NCBI GenBank assembly: GCA_014904985.1
Contig: MU128960.1
Location: forward strand, 124,001 to 188,000
Origin: Hydnum rufescens UP504
Lineage: Eukaryota; Basidiomycota; Agaricomycetes; Cantharellales; Hydnaceae
Direction: 5' to 3'
DNA: 64,000 nt
Shown: piece after piece, positions 46,916 to 59,616 of the stretch
Layout of the letters: each line of letters begins with the position of its first letter
How positions within the stretch are numbered: the stretch's first letter is position 1
Made by a program: the position numbers and the translations under genes
Notes under the pieces: model-generated
Told to the model about the DNA's origin: nothing
The model's database searches: none
The model's input: only the letters and a program-made list of their open reading frames with translations

Positions 46916-47319
46916 CGAAGGATCCGGGAGATACGGAATGAGGGCGCCGAGCGCCCTGCAGACAATCACTAGGCTGACCATGAGATCTAACATAGGACAA
47001 AAGGTGGCAAGCTAAACGACAGAGAGAAAGGCACCAAACAGACAATGTAATATGCATGGGGGATATTTCTGTATGAATAGGATTAAGACTAGCGCAAGTA
47101 CAGCTAGGAACGGCGCTAGGGATCGATGACAATGCAGAGTAAGAAAGAATATGCAATTATGCATATATCAGAACCCCAAATAATGCGAGAACCAACTTGA
47201 GCGACATGGAATTATAGCGAGGACAATGCGATGCGATGGACCGAAGGATGCTAAAAAGTACGGATAGAATGAGGATGCTTGGGTCAAGATACACCTATCA
47301 TTATCGCAGACATACCAAT
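46916..47319. other. Intergenic region
   Basis: About 400 bases, AT-rich, no gene. It separates the 5' side of copy 2 from the 3' end of DUG2. Confidence 0.4.
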
Positions 47320-50300
47320 TTAGAAAGTGAAGTCAGGGCTAGACAACGACCGGAAGAATCGTTCGACAACGGATCTGCCCTTGTAGAAATTATTGAGCGA
47401 TATGCGTTCATCTTTAAGGTGTGCTTGATCCTAGCCGAACAAGACAAGGCAAGGGGAAGGACGGGAGGGATTGGGTATCCGTTAGCTGCCAACCAAAAAG
47501 ACATGAAGTAGAAATTTCCTTATACGCACGGTGCTCTGACCCATGGGAAAATGGAGCGCATGGCAATCAAATTCCTTTTCCAGATACGGCACCGAGGGGA
47601 TAGACTATGCACGCAGACAATGATACACAGTCGACATGAAAGTGGACGCAGTCAAAACAGAAAAAAAGACGTACCCCACCCTCCCGAATACGCAGGGGCT
47701 GGATGCCCCATTCTTCGCGTACTGCTCTCTCAAGAGCATAAAACCATCGATCATCCAGCTGCCCAAGCCACCAATCCGCGGTACGATTGATAGAGACCTA
47801 GATGCGATTCAAAGTCAGGGTTTCGAAATATAATTCGGAGCCTAGGAAATTTGCCTGTACCTCAAAGTGATTAGGAGAATGAAGTCTTTCAAAGACCGCA
47901 GTCAGGTGGTCCTTTAGAGCTTGGACAATAGAATCCATATCTTGATCCGGTACGATACGAAGAGAGAGCTGGGACCTCACTCGCGACGGTATAACGGTAG
48001 AGTCTGATGGTCGAAACGAGTATCTCAGTCAAGTGGACATCGTATCCCAAGAAATCTCAGTGAAGCCAGGCACACCACACTCACTATCACCCCCAGCCGC
48101 ATAAACGCTATGCACAGTCAAGGAAGGTTCGCGCCACCGGGATGCAATCGAATGCGTAGGTTTTCCAGTTATCTTCGCTAAAACCTGATAATCCTCAGCC
48201 TCGGAGACTGTCTGTGGGCGAACGCGATCATCTATGAAAGGACGCAAGAATCAATCGAGCTCCCATCCCACTCCCCTGCACCACGACAAAACCCACAAAA
48301 AGACGGGATCGCGATTTTGGAGCTAGAATCATTCAGCGTCGATAAGAGCTTAATCCTGAGATCAGTCCACATCAATTCAGAGCATACGTAGGCGAGAAAA
48401 TAGTTAGATAGGATAACTCACATATCCATCATCGGTTCAGTCCAAGCGCCGCCTTCAACACCAGAATGCAAATCTTGACTTCCACTAGAGATCTATCGAC
48501 AATCATGGTGGTTCACTCAGTTGATCTCGACTGCAAGAATTGAAAGATTACCTCCAACGCTGCCTGTATGACACCTCGCAAGCCATACGTAATGCAAGGT
48601 GTCTCATCATCAATCCAATACGAGTTACTGACGTGACGAAGGCGTGAGTCTGCCATGCGGAAGACACGACAGTACTAGAAGAGAAACCTGCCTGACGAGA
48701 ATGGCATCAATGTGTCCGATCCGATCCTTTAGAACCCAAGCATGAGATCACTGAGACGACACAGGGGGTCGAAAGAGAATGCGAACCTTGTTGGCTTTGA
48801 CACTCTCTGCGAATCCCCCGCTTCCCGCCTCCTCTTCCCCTTCCACAAGACACACAACGTCTATATCTAGCACACCTTGGGCCAACAACTCCGCGGCTGC
48901 AGTTGCAACGGCCAAGACCGGGCCTTTATTATCGGACACACCTCGTCCATACAAGTACCCGTTCACACCCGTAAGTGAAAAGGGCGGAGTACTCCACTGG
49001 TTCGGTTGGGTCGAGATCCCTACTACGTCGTAGTGCCTAGGGGAGCCCACATTTATTGTGCGTGAATATTAGAACGGGTACAGGAGGTGGAGACAAATGA
49101 TACCCTCACCCATAGAATAACACACGGGGTCTCTTCCTATTTGACTGACTGGAATTTAGCTCCGAGCCACAGCCATGAAATATTCCAAGGACAAGCGGGT
49201 TTTTGCATTCTACTTGTGACGGAAGCTGGAATCACAAAGATTCCCCCAGTAATACGAAATGTGCCATCAGTCACCAAGAGCCAACACTCCAATCGCTTCC
49301 AGCGGAAAGGAAGAAAAGCTCGCTCACAAGAATAGCTTCAGCACCAAGCTGCAAAAATGACTGCTTCAACCAGATTGCAGCTCGTCTGCAGGATTCCCGA
49401 TGTGCCTGATTATTCGTTACGCTTGGGATCGCCACGAATTCAGTCAAGGCATGCACCATCAAGTCTTCGCAACGAGGGGTTACAGCAGACAAAGAGATGA
49501 GTGATAGGTAAAATAGGGAGAGAGAATGGAGATGTTTCCCTACCATTCGAGATCTCACGATGTTGATGTTTGCGACGCGGCCAGGATGGCGTTGTTGCGA
49601 TAAAAGGATCAGTCTCATCATACGATCCTTCCACAGTCCATAACTAGGTCCCAAAAAAAAAGTAAGTTGAGCGAGAACTACCACCCTCGATATTTCTCCA
49701 CCAAGGCAAGAACGAAAGAGGCAAACCTTGATATGATCATCGCTAGCACCAGTGATGAGCGACCAAACTTTCACAGAACCAGCATCGCTCATCCGCCTTC
49801 GCCCTGACGCACTAACTACCCCGGTTTCTTTCCCGTTGTCGGAGGCATTGAAAGTCCCATCGGGAGAGGAGAATGATGATGAGGATGTTGTTGGAACAAT
49901 AATGGAAGAAAGAACGATCCCAGTGTGCGCTTTCCATGACGCAGTGCACGCGAAGGATCCAGACCATCTCTTCAAGCACGTCATCAGCGAAAGGTTACGA
50001 ATCGATAAATATTTAGGGGGGAACGCATACATGTCAGCTTGCATTCCCACGATAGTAATTCAAGATCGAGCCGGAAACTAACCTTGATATATCCATCTGA
50101 AAGACAAGTATATAAATCATTGCCAAGATATGAGAGCGAAAGGACGTCCGTGTTCTATATCCAGTACAAAAGAAGGCATCATGAGCAGGTCCCCTTGCAT
50201 CGCAACCGAAACATCCAAAACAAAACAGTCTCACCTCACCACCCACGACAATACTCCCAATCCTCGACCTTGTCTCCAAATCCCACACATGTACTACTCC

Positions 50301-51859
50301 GTCCTGACACCCAGCATATATACACCCGTTGGACACCATTATAGAAAGCACGGCCGCTCCACCCGTGCTTGCCGTGAACGTATGTTCCAACCCCGGGGCT
50401 GAGGTCGCTGCGCTAATACTTGAAAGATCGGACGGGGCTAAACTAGGTCGGATTCGACGGATGGACCAGAGCTGAAGATAGAATTATGTGCCACGATTTA
50501 TAAAGGGTTATTATAATCATCAACCTCTCGCCAAGTGCCAAAACAGAAGTAGAAGCACGAACCTTGACATCTTCGTCCCCGCTGCCAGTCACGAGTTGAA
50601 CTTGCGTCATAGTCTTCTCCCTTTCATTTGCACCATAATCCACCTTGGGGCGAAAATCACCAAAGGGCCCTCTCCTCGATACAGGGACTGCAGGAGTTGG
50701 AACCAGAGCCATGCAATATATGTAGCTTCATATGAATTAGTGGTCGCAGTTAGCGCGTGGTTGGAAATGAAGTCATCGCCGAGCGAGAGGAAGTGGACTC
50801 ACCCGTAATGCGCAGATTCTATCACGTTTGATGGTAATACCTGCAATACCTGGGGCGATGGCTTGGCGGCAGGTGCGGTATGGGCGACCAAGGTGGCAGA
50901 TGAAGATCCAATTGAATCCGTCTTAGCATCGCCACCTAACGAAGTCACAGACTGCGACCGAGATAACTGAAAGCTAGAACCCTCAAGCCCCAAGCCATTG
51001 CTTGGATCACTAGAAGGCGTGGATGCAACAGTAGGAATGGCATTGGAGCTGCCTCTAGGTTGACTGTCAAAGAATTTATGGAATTTGCGGGGGGAATTGA
51101 ATCCCGCCGGTCCTCCCACTCCACTGCCTGTCATTTCCGTGAGAGGATGAACGGCATACCACTCTGGATGAGATAGGTCTATCCATTGGAGGGATGTATT
51201 TTGACATCCGAGATATAATGTCCGAAGGGTTGGGGAGTATGCAAGAGAAAAAAGGTCTCCCGAATCCGTATCTCCGTGTGGATGGATTACGTAGAGAGCT
51301 GCAAGGTGAGATGTGCTCCATATCTGCATAACACAGGAGAGTAAGCTTAGAGCAGGAAGGCTTATAGAGCCGGGGTCATAAGAGGCGTACCCGAATAGTG
51401 CTGTCACCTGGAATAATAGTAAATTAGGTTAGACCTAGCGCGCTAGAGGATGCAACATGGAAGACACGTGCTTGAAGAGCTGAATAGCCATTCTTCCTCC
51501 TCAGAGATCTCAAGAGCCAACACGCTTCCACTATGGCCTTTGAGTGTGGTTTCCACATGTAGGGTCTCTTGATCCCATACCTAAATGCGAAAATTATTAC
51601 GATGGATGGGATCGCGGTCGTCCAAGCTCACGTAGATATCTGTGCCTTGACTTCCACTGAAAATACGACCGGAACAAGCGGCGAGACTAAGTACAGAACT
51701 TTGTTCTTGCCGGAGAGTATGCGCCAGAAAGGGATGGGGTGATGATTCGGGTTCCCTAGGACCCCCCGGGATGTTCTGCCAGTAGTTCGCGTCCCCGCGT
51801 TCCGAGGACAAGGACACAGGCCCTGCACAGAATGGTGTGAACACGTCGATGCCACACAT
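47320..51859 (-). CDS. DUG2: DUG2-like WD40/M20 peptidase (glutathione degradation)
   Basis: N-terminal WD40 propeller fused to an M20 metallopeptidase, the DUG2 layout; in yeast Dug2 pairs with the glutaminase-like Dug3 to split glutathione in the cytosol. Start at ATG 51859 (MCGIDVFTPFCAGPVSL), tentative. WD40 parts: SVLSLAACSGRIFSGSQGTD, VWDQETLHVETTLKGHSGSV, YAGCQDGVVHVWDLETRSR, SAGSVKVWSL-type repeats, with a Ser-rich insert at about 51100-50850. M20 parts: LTEFVAIPSVTNNQAH; RHYDVVGIST; YGRGVSDNKGPVLAV with the metal-bridging Asp; VEGEEEAGSGGF with the paired Glu; WIDDETPCITYGLRG; DLHSGVEGGAWTEPM; SQLSLRIVPDQD; DWWLGQLDDRWFYALERAV; LEKEFDCHALHFPMGQS; DQAHLKDERISL with the late His; end LSSPDFTF. 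More than a dozen short introns. Confidence 0.88.
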
Positions 51860-54800
51860 AGACAACAACAACGAGAGTAATTACTTGCCGTGTTCGAGGT
51901 CCTTCTTCATATACTTTTTCCAATGGGGTATTATATGCACGCGATTGCAGCCAAAAAGATTGCAGGCCTCCGGCATAATCCGAGTAATTATAACATGTCA
52001 AGTCCCCACAAATGTAAAACTTGGTAACAAGACCTGGATGTGCAGCAACAAGCGCTTTCAACAATTCATAATGCTGCTTTTCGCCCTCGGCTCAATGTTG
52101 TTTCAACCCTCAAAAAACGATGATACAGCCCCGGCCCTGCTGTCCTCACGAGGTGCAAGCGAGGACAGCTGTCGGAGACAAGAATTCCGGACCACTTTCA
52201 TCAATAACTGACAAGTGAATCGCTCTTTGACTGCCTGGCTTCTTCAGGAACTTTCGGAGATCGCAATAATTATGCCGTTGACTGGATCCACCAAATTGGC
52301 GCGACTTCAGAAAGGGAAGATCGTATGACACATGTTAATGAATTTTATAGGACGTGCTATCTGTCTGGCAGCCTTGGCCGCTAAGCCACCGCCACGACTC
52401 CAAGTCGTGCTTGATGTTACCACGAAAGGTTTTTTATTCTGGGAATCGCCACAAATGCAGCACGAATCCGGGAACAACTCTGCGTGGAGCTAGCCATGTT
52501 CAACCGGAATTCTCTCCCGAAAAGCACACTGTGTGCAAGTCGGCGCTTATGTTCCTCACCCCAAAAGCTGGTTTTTCAGTGAGGCTGCATATTGGATGCC
52601 CCAAATGCAGGACCCCAGTTTCTAGACAAATGCTGGTCTCTCCGCCCGCAGTGAATTACCTTGAGAATTCTGAGTCTGGGATCCATGACCTTGTTCTGGC
52701 AGTGCAGAATGACCTAGGCAGGTTAAGAACGACCTCAATTTTCGAACGATTGGTAAGCTCCCCTTGTATGGGCTCTTTATATTTCCTGCGATGTGGAGAA
52801 AGCACGAGGCTTTCCAGAGGCATACGGTTGCGGGAGCAACGCGTGACATTGAGTGTGACCAGGGCTTTGAACTGAGGCGGTCTTTCTGTACCAGACGCTG
52901 CGCCTCCATCGAAACCCAGTCTTAACGCAACGGTGGACTCATCGCTCTCAAAAGCACCTGTCGCTTGCCCCCAGTTTTATTTGAGGATGATCTAACGCTG
53001 GGAGCGTGCTGGTCTTCTCAAGCACAATGCATTGACCTTTCATTAGAAACGATTCTGACTGCACTCCACATCAAAGTTGACCGGCTTTCGTACAACTATG
53101 ATCCCTGCACATTATCGGTGGAAGCTCTCAACCTCTCGGGAGCTGCGATCGTCACAGAGTCCTAAATCAAGAGAGTAAGAACAATCTACTCAGAGCGAAA
53201 AGGCTAGATCCAAGACCTTAATCGCGAAGAACACATAGCGGATTTCTGTCCGTTTCCGTGTTCAACGACTTTGTCAAAACATTAGGACCCTATGGTCTTA
53301 TCCGCGACCAAGTGTCAGTACCACCTCCCAATCTCATAGCCGTCATGTTCACGATGAACGAGGCCTCGAAAGCTTGAAGGGAACACAGGCTATGGCAGGC
53401 GAAGTGGTGTCTTGTATATTCGATCTGCATGTTCATCGAAAACGGATGGAGCGGGGAAGCGGGGATTCGGATTAACCGTTGGCCAACATCCCGATCGCGC
53501 AATTCGATATACAGGATGAGAGGATTAAACAATGATCATCCCACGCTTCGGTGTAATTATCAAGAGGTGGATGCCAAACGATTAACCTCAATGGCCTGGT
53601 GACATGGAGAGAGAATTGAATGCAGGGGGAAGGCCTACATGGCAGCGGAGGAGCAAGTCACTCAGAATGGAAGCACAACTACTCAGACCGGCTTTGAGTA
53701 GCCCAAAGTGCCGACCGTGTGTCTCCCCAATCGTTTCATCCTCACTTTTCCCACATTGGACAGCGTAGCGATTCTCTGATCTGTGAATCTGCTACTGATC
53801 TGTTTTTTCCTAGTCTTGCTAATCACTACATGCTCCTGGGCGGCGGCGACCTCCAAATCTTTCCTCCGATGTCAGACGAGATCCGCCGGCTGTTTTAATC
53901 TAACCTTTTAATCCTGGACCTCGCTTCGTTTGAAAATTTTCTCCATCGAGTTGCCAACGTGGAACTGGATTTTTACTACAATTCAACAGTGGGAGAGACC
54001 ATGCATTTCGAGCGCGGGATATCGAGGCCAGTGTGCAACCAGCACGAAGACTCGGTCACATGGTGAGGAAATCCAAGCTCACTGTCCAATCAAAAGGTGA
54101 TTGGCATCGATTGATACGCTAGATTTCTTGGTTGAATATAAAGCTTCGGTGCGCGACACGAGGCTGTGTTGCCTGATGTACTCGATAATAGCCATGTATC
54201 GCGGAGTCCGAGGACCTGCTGGGCTGTGGCTTGTCGCCGCTTAATACTACAGCCATTGAAACCCCAGTGTGTTGATGCAACGTAAATGGGGTTGGAAGGT
54301 CTGGGATCATGCTCGCTAAGTAGGGCAGTCGCCTCAGACCAGCCAAAATCAGGCCTTGGGTCCATCTCCTTAGGACAAAACATGCCTCAAAACTTTCACA
54401 GCTTCTGCATTGGAGACATCCGTACCATTTGAGCATGGCGACACGCTGTGCCCAGCACGGTTGGGCAACATGTTTTCCCTGATCATCGGGCTGGGGAAGG
54501 CATCCAATAAACTATTTGGTGTACAAATATACGTACGTGTGAGATCAGCGGCGCTGTCGGATGCGTCGCTACGAGACCTGATATTCTGATCACCAAGCCG
54601 TTTGCGATGACTGGCGCCGTACATCAGTATTAGTATTTCCGTCCCTCGTGGCGGAGTCCGCTCCTTGAAGCGAAAGCACGAGTCATAATTCCGGTGTTCT
54701 GATGATCTCAGCTAGGTGCCATGTGTCGTAGTCGACCTTCACTTGTTGGGTTGCTTTCTGAACAAAGATTGCCAAATTGATAGATACACGTGATCTGCAC

Positions 54801-55042
54801 CCTCTCAATTGTGATCGAATATGAGAGGCACGGGGGTAAGTCCAATGGCGGTGCCTTTGACCTCACATTAGCGGCGGCGATCGATTGCATCCCGTCATGA
54901 TTGCCTCATTTGAAAGCCATGTTTGATCTGTCGTTCTTTAAATACCGCGACCTGTACCTCTGACTCATACGACAACACAACCGAACACTCTCTTTATAAT
55001 CACCTCTCTGAATCTTCTCTTCTTTTTGGTTTATCGATAATA
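51860..55042. other. 3.2-kb region without a supported gene
   Basis: The longest frame, 52354-52875 (+), contains HIGCPKCRTPVSRQ but no full domain and no splice support; 52965-53165 (+) and frames on the minus strand at 54090-54624 are equally featureless. Possibly worn coding remnants. The last about 100 bases before 55043 are a CT-rich promoter. Confidence 0.4.
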
Positions 55043-55868
55043 ATGAACTCCCCCCCTCTTTCCGACGATACCACACCAACTGTCAATATTTCTGGAAAGC
55101 GCAAGCGCTCGAGATTTTATTCTACTCCAGAACCATGCCTTTATAATCAGAACGTCATGCAGAACGTTGTTGTTAAGGTACTACATTTTCCTTTTTGGAG
55201 AATTTCGCCCCTCAGCTCAGGTAAACGAATCGCAGAAACAGAAAGCTTGTCTCAATTGCCGTCGCTCCAAGCTTAAATGTGTTGTTGACGAAGAACACGG
55301 GGGCGCGTGCGTCCGGTGCTTAACCCGCAGTGAAGAATGTCGCTTCAAATCTCGCACTCATGTACAGGCGCCTCTTGTGTATTTATTCGACTGTCGGATT
55401 GACCTCCCTTTAACAGGACGAGGAATGGCAGGAAATGACGTCGAACCGCCTTGATGACCTGTCACGAGCCGTGAGTACCCCATTTTGGCCATACTTCCTT
55501 TCAACCGCTCCAAAATATTTATTCTCATTCTTCAGATCGAGGAACTCTCCTACTCGATGAACCTCATCATGCCCCATCTCAGCCTCAATGCACCATCGAT
55601 GGAACCTCTCCCTCCCCAGGTACGGCCCCCACAACGATATGTATCCATGCAGCGCTCCCCGGAAAAGATCCCGACAACTGTATCATACACTCCAATGTCC
55701 AAGGATATGCCAGTGATGCAGCCCTGGCTCTCGCCCCCGATGTCTCTCGACGAGAATTTCTCCTCACCTTCTCAGCATAGCTACTCCACTCCCTCCTCTA
55801 GCGTGTACAACGACAATTGTATTGTCTTTGGTAGCTCTCCTGTGGCCCCCGATAGACCCCGACGTTAA
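55043..55868 (+). CDS. Small Zn(II)2Cys6 DNA-binding protein
   Basis: Exon 1 55043-55177 (MNSPPLSDDTTPTVNISGKR). A 43-nt intron (55178-55220) leads to the zinc cluster KACLNCRRSKLKC, then ACVRC and EEC: spacing C-x2-C-x6-C-x9-C-x2-C-x6-C fits the fungal binuclear cluster. The next intron starts at GTACAG (after SRTH) and ends AACAG before DEEWQEMTSNRLDDL; a further one (GTGAGT...TTCAG) leads to IEELSYSMNLIMPHL. These short helical pieces directly behind the cluster look like a dimerisation coil. The rest is Pro/Ser-rich (PMSLDENFSSPSQHS) and ends at 55868. At about 245 residues it is far shorter than usual Zn2Cys6 regulators and lacks the fungal-specific middle homology domain, so it may act as a small repressor or adaptor. 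Confidence 0.8.
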
Positions 55869-58143
55869 CAATATCTCTCAACGTTTCGCCTGTGTACCAT
55901 CACTAGTGGACTATGATGACATTGACCGGTGTACATCCAATTGTTAACTCTCACTTCTCAATCCTAATCATCATTCTCGAAATCTAACAGAACGTATCAG
56001 CGAAACATTTGAATTTATTTCCTTGTGCCGTGCACCCCCAAGCCCTTTGGCTTTTATCCCTACACTCCTTCATTTTTTCTGCTGTTTGGTTTGCCATGAT
56101 TGTAACACGCATTCTATCCCGGATCATCATGATTCCTATCATCAGTCCCTGACATACATGTATCTGTATATACTGGCCCATTTTGGCTGTAGGTAGTCTG
56201 TGGGTTCATCGATAAGAAAATCTGCTTCGGAAAGTCCCAATCTGAACCCCGATAAGGCACTGGAGTGCGTTTCCGGGGGTTAGAAAAAGTCGCTGTGGTG
56301 CGTGACACAACCTCGGATGTGACTATTGAAGAATAAGTGTGGGCACTAATATATTTACACAAAAATAAGAAGCCGGAGTGCTTGATAAGAGCCCAAGCAA
56401 ACGCTTGGGGGGAACTTCGATACATCCCTAGAAACTACTGTATACTATGATTCTGTGATTATGCTGACTAAGCAATTAGCGCTGGAGTGTGCCCATCCCC
56501 CAATTCCAACAGCGACGAACTTCAGAGTCCTCATATTGACATGCACATTCACTGCACAACAACTTTTGCTGCGATCGCAGATGCTACATATCCCCTATGC
56601 TATCGTCACAGTCACGGATCACACTTGGAGATGTCACAAATTAAATGTATACCAAATATGGAAGTCGCGACCCCCCAACGCGTCGACGATGCTGTGGCGA
56701 ACGCAAACTATCATCATGGAGTGAGGAATCATTCTGCGATACCTTCGTTCGCTACTGAGAATTTAACTGTCCGCTTGTCAAGTACATCCGTCTACGCGAG
56801 CAACACGCTTCGGAAACCCTCATCAGATCAGTGGCGGATTCACCCAAGGGCATCATACAGTAAAAGTCAAGATCCTGAATTCTGATCAAGCCGAGGGAAT
56901 GCTCCTCTTGGCTTTGTCCGCCGCATGATGCAATACAGCATTATCGATCTAAGATTCTCATTGTTTGGTTGAATCATGAAAGGCTATGCCCAACTTGATA
57001 TTGAGGCGCTGAATCCATGTCTCCCACCCTTGTCCTGCGGTCTGCTAGCGGTGCTAAGCGCCACATCACACGGCGCCGCACGAACTAAATAATATCATAC
57101 GGCAACGCTACCCCCTTCAACAATCACGCTGACCAGTGGTCGATTCAGTCGTCCGATTGAGGCTGGCATGCGATATACAATATGCCACTAGATGGTCACT
57201 CGGGCTATACATCGTTTCCACGCTCTGGCGTCTCCCTACGGATGAAGATTTCACTGAAACAGCAATATATGCACCATCAGGGGGTGATCTTGAGAGAAAA
57301 CAGAGGCCCACCAAAGCCGTGGTTGGCAGAATATTCCCTCTCAATGACCCTCGTCCGACCTTGAAGCTCAGATTATGGCGACCCTTTAACAAATTTGACA
57401 AGACGGTTCTCCTTTGCCGTTGTCAATTCCTTCCTACCCAGCTACATGGGGTCCTCTTTCGGGAGCTAGGGCACGCTCCAGACCGTCGCCCCCGCGTAAT
57501 CGACATTTCTGCACAGATTGCCCCGAACAAGACATTCTCCCAGTAGTCTCCTCCCCATAATATGAAATTATAAATTCACATCGTGGCTAGCCTCTTAACG
57601 GCGTGGCATCAGGGGTTCCGTCGAGCTGATGAAAATGCGGTTGCTCGATAGGGGGGCGGGGGGCTGATCCAGGGAAGAAAGATGTGGAAGGTCGCGCGAT
57701 CCATTTGCAAAAGATTGCCCATGTGGCGGATGCTGGTGGAGCGAATGAAAGTGAGTGTATCTGCCATGACGACAATCATGTGTCGTTGGGCACAGTAAAG
57801 ACACTTGGTGATGGGGTGAACATGGCGTTGCAGGTTCCTCGCGCCTGAAGCCGACGGACACTGGAAGGCAGGGCGACCATCACCCTATATCTGGGGAGGG
57901 AAGTGGTCAAGGGCGATGCACGGAATGTCATGGTTCATTTCGTTCGGGTTAAGGGTGCTCGTCGGGTGTTGAATTCGCGAGAAGGCCTTTTTAGGAGCAG
58001 TAGCACTCAGAGAAATAGATGGGGAGTGAATCTAGGATCTCCAGTTGCTCTGATTAGTATTACATGACATAGAGTGCAACCAAAAAAAACAGGAGCGTTA
58101 ATATCGTACGCTTGTCATGAAACAAAACCACTAATTGAACAAA
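55869..58143. other. 2.3-kb region without a supported gene
   Basis: Frames at 56455-56885 and 57136-57546 (+) are open but lack domains, signal peptides or clear exon borders. AT-rich at 55960-56110. Confidence 0.4.
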
Positions 58144-58789
58144 TCAAATGTCATCAATCTCGAGCTCTCCATCGTCCTCTCCAAAGTCGAACGTGCATTC
58201 CCCGTCCTCCTCGCCGAAGGTATCGGTCTCGTTGATCTTGGCGTTTTCTGGAAGCTCGCCATAGGCTTTGAGATTACGGGCCTCATCCGCAGTGTACTTG
58301 ACGATCACATCAGCCTTGTCGTCTTGGAATTCACGGAGGGATAAAAGGATAATATCGCCCTGGTTGATCCAGACCTAGAGAAGGCGGAGTCAGAGCCATA
58401 AGACAAGATGGGGCCAAACTAGGGGATACTATGCCTTCTTCCTCATTTTCCCCCGAATGTGGGCCAGTCGCTTCTCCCCATCGAAGCATTGTGCCTCTAG
58501 CCGGCCATTACCCAACATCTTGATCACCTGGGCATACTCTATACACGACGAAGGAGATGATCCATGAGCCAACGGAAGAACGATCAAGCAGTAAACCGCC
58601 TTGGATGGAAATATCATGTACCTTGCCCATCTTCTCGGAATACAAGCTCGCGTTTGTCATCGTCGTTCTCGTTCTTTCCACGTCTCCGATTCTTCCCTCC
58701 CTTCCCCTTGTTCTGCAAGGCCAGTACCGGGTTAGAAACGTGCTCGAAACCTCGAAACACGAAACATTCTGGTTCGTTACCTTGGGCAT
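58144..58789 (-). CDS. TIF11: Translation initiation factor eIF1A
   Basis: Binds the 40S A site and helps ternary-complex loading and scanning. Four exons: MPK (58789-58781); [20 protein letters not shown] onward; [20 protein letters not shown] to GKMRKK (OB fold); [20 protein letters not shown] to the acidic end GELEIDDI, stop at 58144. About 146 residues, normal for the family. The intron between MRKK and VWINQG (58434-58375, 60 nt) begins GCATAG. Only a GC donor keeps this nearly invariant sequence in frame; the nearby GT five bases further in would shift it. Confidence 0.96.
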
Positions 58790-59616
58790 GGTCCCCCTTT
58801 ATCTTGTGTTGTGTCACCGAGGACTTTAGCGCAAAATGTCAAAGAGTGACAGTACGTTACGTAAACTCGGTTCTTGCCGGAGCGGTGTCGATCTTCTCTG
58901 CAAGTCTGGTCGTTTGACAGCGACTCCCGACCAGACAAAGCAAAGAAGTCGATGGTTCACGGATTCCCGCCAAGGCATATATTGTGCTATTTTAAACCAA
59001 CCATTGATCTTCGTGCCACCACATCATTTTTCTGAGCCCCATAAACGCCTCAGCGCTTGCATCTGAGAAAATTCCCAGATAGATTTCTCTTTCACGGCCA
59101 AAAATGAGGTGTATTACTATAATATGATCAGCGTTCGGGGTGAAGTCCAAGGAGACCTCCATCATCTCTACAGGGTGTACAGCCTCTGTAAGGAATCGAC
59201 ACTAGCACCGCATTTCTCAAATGCCTGATTATATGCCACAATTTTCGTATTCGCTGGTACCGGTATCAACATCATGATCGAGGTCAAATCGCCACAACCA
59301 TCATTTTGGAGGCGCACTGAATTTCTTTTGCTGTGCTCTTTCGCACCACTTTTGCTATCACGAAGCCCCCAATAATATTCCCACAAGCACTCGAATCCGG
59401 GTCCGTAGTGATAGTACAGGATAGTATGTAGACAAGATACAATGAAGAATGACGGTGAATCCCTCCACGATCGGTGATCCACCGGCGAACCCTTCGGCAA
59501 AATTAACTGCGGCGCCCCGCGGGGACAGGAAAGACTGGCGGGGGCGGGGTGATTATAATTACATAGATAATATCGACATCGCAGGCTCAAGAACTAACTC
59601 CGGAGACAATGCAGGG
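58790..59616. other. Intergenic region
   Basis: Promoter side of eIF1A, then the 3' side of the next minus-strand gene. The frame at 59168-59590 (-) has no domain features. Confidence 0.4.

Noticed and set aside
52354..52875. 173-codon ORF with CPKC motif
   Set aside because: One CxxC pair alone is not a domain, and flanks have no exon borders.
55355..55420. GC donor in the Zn2Cys6 gene (CAG|GCGCCT)
   Set aside because: A GT donor six bases earlier (CAT|GTACAG) gives the same phase and is a better site.
57136..57546. 136-codon ORF
   Set aside because: Starts at a non-ATG codon and has no recognisable features.
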